Part shown: in pieces, positions 6,710-8,673 of the stretch
Position numbering within the stretch: position 1 is the stretch's first letter
Layout: every line of letters begins with the position of its first letter
NCBI GenBank assembly: GCA_023433615.1
Contig: JAEZCJ010000217.1
Coordinates: forward strand, 1 to 8,673
Direction of reading: 5' to 3'
Origin: Bacillota bacterium
GTDB lineage: Bacteria > Bacillota > Bacilli > Paenibacillales > Paenibacillaceae
Length of the DNA: 8,673 nt
Notes under the pieces: generated by a model
Database searches by the model: none
What the model was told of the DNA's origin: nothing
Seen by the model: only the letters and a program-made list of their open reading frames with translations
Program-made: the position numbers and the translations under genes

Positions 6710-8197
6710 CTAATCCAATACGATCTCCGCAACGCAGCAGGCCGGCAGCTCCAATGACAAGCTGTTGCCTTCCACAGCGACATTCGGCATCGAGCGAATA
6801 TCGACCTGTGCCGGCTGTCCGAATGCGTTGTGACTGTTCATATCGCCGCTGATGTAACGGATGGAAGCCGACGTGAACGTCCTGCCGGCCAGCATGAGGG
6901 TTGTCTGCCGGGATTCGTTGGCCGACAAATTGACAACCGTCGCGTGCACCTTGCCGTCCGTTCGCTCGGAAGCGCTCAGATGAAGCGCGGGCACCTGCGC
7001 CTCCTCCGTGCCGATCAAATCCTGCTGCACGTAGCTTTCGATCAGCGTGGCATCGTGATGTCCTTTGAACAGATCGAACACGTGGTAGGTCGGCGTCAAC
7101 ACCATCTTTTCTCCTTCCGTCAAGATGACCGATTGAAGCACGTTGACCATTTGCGCCAGATTAGCCATTTTTACCCGATCGCTGTGGGCGTTGAAAATAT
7201 TAAGCGATAGAGCGGCGGCGACGGCGTCGCGCATCGTATTTTGCTGGAACAGGAATGCGGGATTGGTGCCCGGCTCGACCTGATGCCACGTCCCCCATTC
7301 GTCCATGATGATTGCGACCCTGCCCTCCGGATCATGCTGATCCATTACGCACTTGTGACGGCGAATGAGTTCGTCCGTGAACATCGTCCGGCGCAACGTC
7401 CGATAGTAGCTTCCTTCGTCGAAGCCAACGGCCGGGCCCTTCCTCTCCCACGGATACTCCTCCGTTTTGTAATAATCGGGCATCGTATAGTAGTGGAGAG
7501 ACAGCCCGTCCATTCTGCGGCCGGCATGAATCATCATCGTTTCCGTCCATTTGTAATCGGCGCCGTCGGCTCCGCAAGCCACCCTGAATAGTTTGTTGTC
7601 GCCGTAGTTGCGGATGTAGGTTTCGAACTTCTTGTATTCGTCTGCATAGTATTCCGGCCGCATATGGCCGCCGCAAGCCCAGTTTTCGTTGCCGATCCCG
7701 ACAAATTCCACCTTCCAGGGCTTCTCCCGGCCGTTCTCCCGTCTCCAATTGGCCATCGGGGATTCGCCCTCGAACGTCATATATTCGATCCATTCGCTCG
7801 CGTCGCGCACCGTTCCCGAGCCAACATTAGCCGCTACGTAAGCAGCGCTCCCGATCTGCTCGCACAGGTCCAGAAATTCGTGCGTGCCGAAGGTATTGTC
7901 CTCCACGACGCCTCCCCAGCCCGCATTCACGATACGTTTGCGATCGGGTCCTACGCCGTCCTTCCAATTATAGTATTCGGCGAAGCAGCCGCCGGGCCAG
8001 CGCAGTACCGGAACACGAATATGGCGCAAGGCATCCACTACGTCAGTACGCAAGCCGCGGATATTGGGGATCGGACTGTTAGGACCCACAAAAATCCCTT
8101 CGTATATGCCTCGTCCCAAATGCTCAGCAAAATGCCCGTAAATGTTCTTGTCGATCGTGCCATACTTTCGCCCTGCGTTGATGAATAATAGAGACAT
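6710..8197 (-). CDS. abfA: GH51 alpha-L-arabinofuranosidase (intracellular)
   Basis: This 495-residue glycoside hydrolase family 51 enzyme releases terminal alpha-L-arabinofuranosyl units from arabino-oligosaccharides. The length matches the Bacillus and Geobacillus enzymes of about 500 residues. The (beta/alpha)8 barrel carries the acid/base Glu171 in GIGNENWACGG and the nucleophile Glu300 in MDEWGTWH. RWPGGCFAEYYNWKDGVGP (66-84) and the GHFAEHLGRGIYEG block near the start are strong family signatures, and the last ~120 residues form the usual C-terminal beta domain. No signal peptide is present, so it acts in the cytoplasm on imported oligosaccharides. GGAGTGA lies 6 bases before ATG 8197 and fixes the start. 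The gene is convergent with the ABC operon and divergent from a lipoprotein remnant. The promoter overlaps a cre box, so glucose repression by CcpA is likely. The paralogue symbol (abfA versus abf2) cannot be settled by eye. Confidence 0.95.
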   Translation of the reverse strand: MSLLFINAGRKYGTIDKNIYGHFAEHLGRGIYEGIFVGPNSPIPNIRGLRTDVVDALRHIRVPVLRWPGGCFAEYYNWKDGVGPDRKRIVNAGWGGVVEDNTFGTHEFLDLCEQIGSAAYVAANVGSGTVRDASEWIEYMTFEGESPMANWRRENGREKPWKVEFVGIGNENWACGGHMRPEYYADEYKKFETYIRNYGDNKLFRVACGADGADYKWTETMMIHAGRRMDGLSLHYYTMPDYYKTEEYPWERKGPAVGFDEGSYYRTLRRTMFTDELIRRHKCVMDQHDPEGRVAIIMDEWGTWHQVEPGTNPAFLFQQNTMRDAVAAALSLNIFNAHSDRVKMANLAQMVNVLQSVILTEGEKMVLTPTYHVFDLFKGHHDATLIESYVQQDLIGTEEAQVPALHLSASERTDGKVHATVVNLSANESRQTTLMLAGRTFTSASIRYISGDMNSHNAFGQPAQVDIRSMPNVAVEGNSLSLELPACCVAEIVLD

Positions 8198-8262
8198 GAA
8201 GAATCACTCCAATCCGTGAGAGATGATAAGTTAATCAAGCTTGCGGTTCCTTACGAATGTTC

Positions 8263-8278
8263 ATTGTAGCGCTTTCAT
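8263..8278 (-). promoter_or_regulatory. cre box (CcpA site) overlapping the -10 of the arabinofuranosidase promoter
   Basis: The minus-strand sequence ATGAAAGCGCTACAAT fits the degenerate catabolite-responsive element WTGNAANCGNWNNCWW at all but one position (A where C is expected near the end). It covers the -10 box and part of the spacer, where CcpA bound with HPr-Ser-P would block RNA polymerase. Carbon catabolite repression is the usual control for arabinan-use genes in Bacillales. No AraR-type palindrome was seen nearby. Confidence 0.6.
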
Positions 8279-8292
8279 GGCAATGGTTTCAA
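8263..8292 (-). promoter_or_regulatory. Sigma-A promoter of the arabinofuranosidase gene
   Basis: Read on the minus strand, -35 TTGAAA (8292-8287) and -10 TACAAT (8268-8263) are 18 bases apart. Transcription would start near 8256 and give a leader of about 58 bases to ATG 8197. The elements are the best promoter match on this strand in the right-hand part of the window. Confidence 0.72.
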
Positions 8293-8327
8293 CCCCATAA
8301 GGCGCTTCTTGATACAATGGTAAAGAG

Positions 8328-8673
8328 ATGACAAGGAAGTAGAGATCGGTTAGCTTGATCTCGAAGCAAGCAGTAAACATGGCGGTAGCGCTTGCTTTGA
8401 CAGGAGTATTGGCGGCATGCAGCGGCTCCCGATAAACCGGCCAACTTTATCCGCGCAATAATATCGTCTCAATCGCTTATAGGAGTAGATTACTTCACAA
8501 GATCAGGGTTTTAACCTCGCCATTTTCAGTGGATATCCCGATAACCGCGAGACGCCGCAGCGGCTATGATGAGTACATACGAAGCGCAGTGTGCGATTCA
8601 TCACCGAAGTATGGATCAGGTTAGGTTTATACTTCCGGTAGCGGACTGGGCATCGAGTGGGAGGGATTATCAA
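8328..8673 (+). pseudogene. Decayed lipoprotein gene, possibly a sugar ABC transporter binding protein (continues past the window)
   Basis: ATG 8328 reads MTRK and then a stop at 8340-8342. Past that stop the same frame gives RSVSLISKQAVN and, from ATG 8379, MAVALALTGVLAACSGSR before a stop at 8433-8435. That is a near-perfect lipoprotein signal peptide with lipobox LAAC and a Ser/Gly linker, but stops lie on both sides of it. Shifting frame after the Cys continues as PDKPANF, and another frame at about 8497-8563 reads GFNLAIFSGYPDNRE before stopping, so several small shifts would be needed to recover one protein. Extracellular solute-binding lipoproteins begin this way and often neighbour arabinan genes, which makes that the best guess. 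Only the signal peptide is well supported. It may instead be a short lipopeptide or chance. Confidence 0.45.

Noticed and set aside
8384..8398. Second GTAGCGCTT motif resembling part of the cre box
   Set aside because: It lies inside the signal-peptide coding remnant and lacks the rest of the cre consensus.
1..8673. CRISPR arrays, tRNA or rRNA genes, IS terminal repeats
   Set aside because: No regularly spaced repeats, cloverleaf folds or transposase-flanking inverted repeats were seen on either strand.

Overview
The window looks like chromosomal DNA of a low-to-mid GC, spore-former-type Firmicute, most likely Paenibacillus or a close relative. This is inferred from Bacillus-style Shine-Dalgarno sites, sigma-A promoters, GTG/TTG starts, a CcpA-type cre box, a SecA2-like ATPase and a GH51 arabinofuranosidase. 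No marker gene fixes the species.

Layout. (1) Bases 1 to about 124 are the 3' end of a group II intron. Domain V and domain VI can be folded by eye, including the two-base bulge and the bulged branch-point A. The rest lies outside the window. (2) An unrecognised small reading frame on the minus strand (398 to 105) runs into the antisense side of the intron and ends there, so it may be a gene cut by the insertion. (3) A well-formed sigma-A promoter (362-390) precedes a SecA2-like accessory preprotein translocase ATPase (439-2715). Its last ~28 residues look like the product of a one-base deletion. In the neighbouring frame the protein would run to 2795 and stop at the edge of a 14-bp hairpin. 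(4) After a 259-bp, partly AT-rich gap come two type IV (B-family) ABC exporter half-transporters, 2975-4831 and 4821-6644. They overlap by 11 bp and probably form a heterodimer. (5) A bidirectional hairpin terminator (6669-6699) separates them from a convergent GH51 alpha-L-arabinofuranosidase on the minus strand (8197-6710). That gene has a clear promoter overlapped by a cre box. (6) Divergent from it, the right end holds what looks like a decayed lipoprotein gene: a lipobox signal peptide with stops before and after it, then broken frames to the window edge.

How the parts may work together. SecA2 and the two exporters all serve export and lie in tandem on one strand. No SecY2, cargo, peptidase or modification enzyme is visible, so a joint export module is a hypothesis based only on adjacency. 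The arabinofuranosidase and the lipoprotein remnant form a separate sugar-use unit, in which the remnant may once have been the binding protein of an oligosaccharide transporter. The most unusual points are the orphan SecA2/ABC-exporter pairing, the apparent frameshift at the SecA2 C-terminus, the intron-cut small ORF and the lipoprotein relic.
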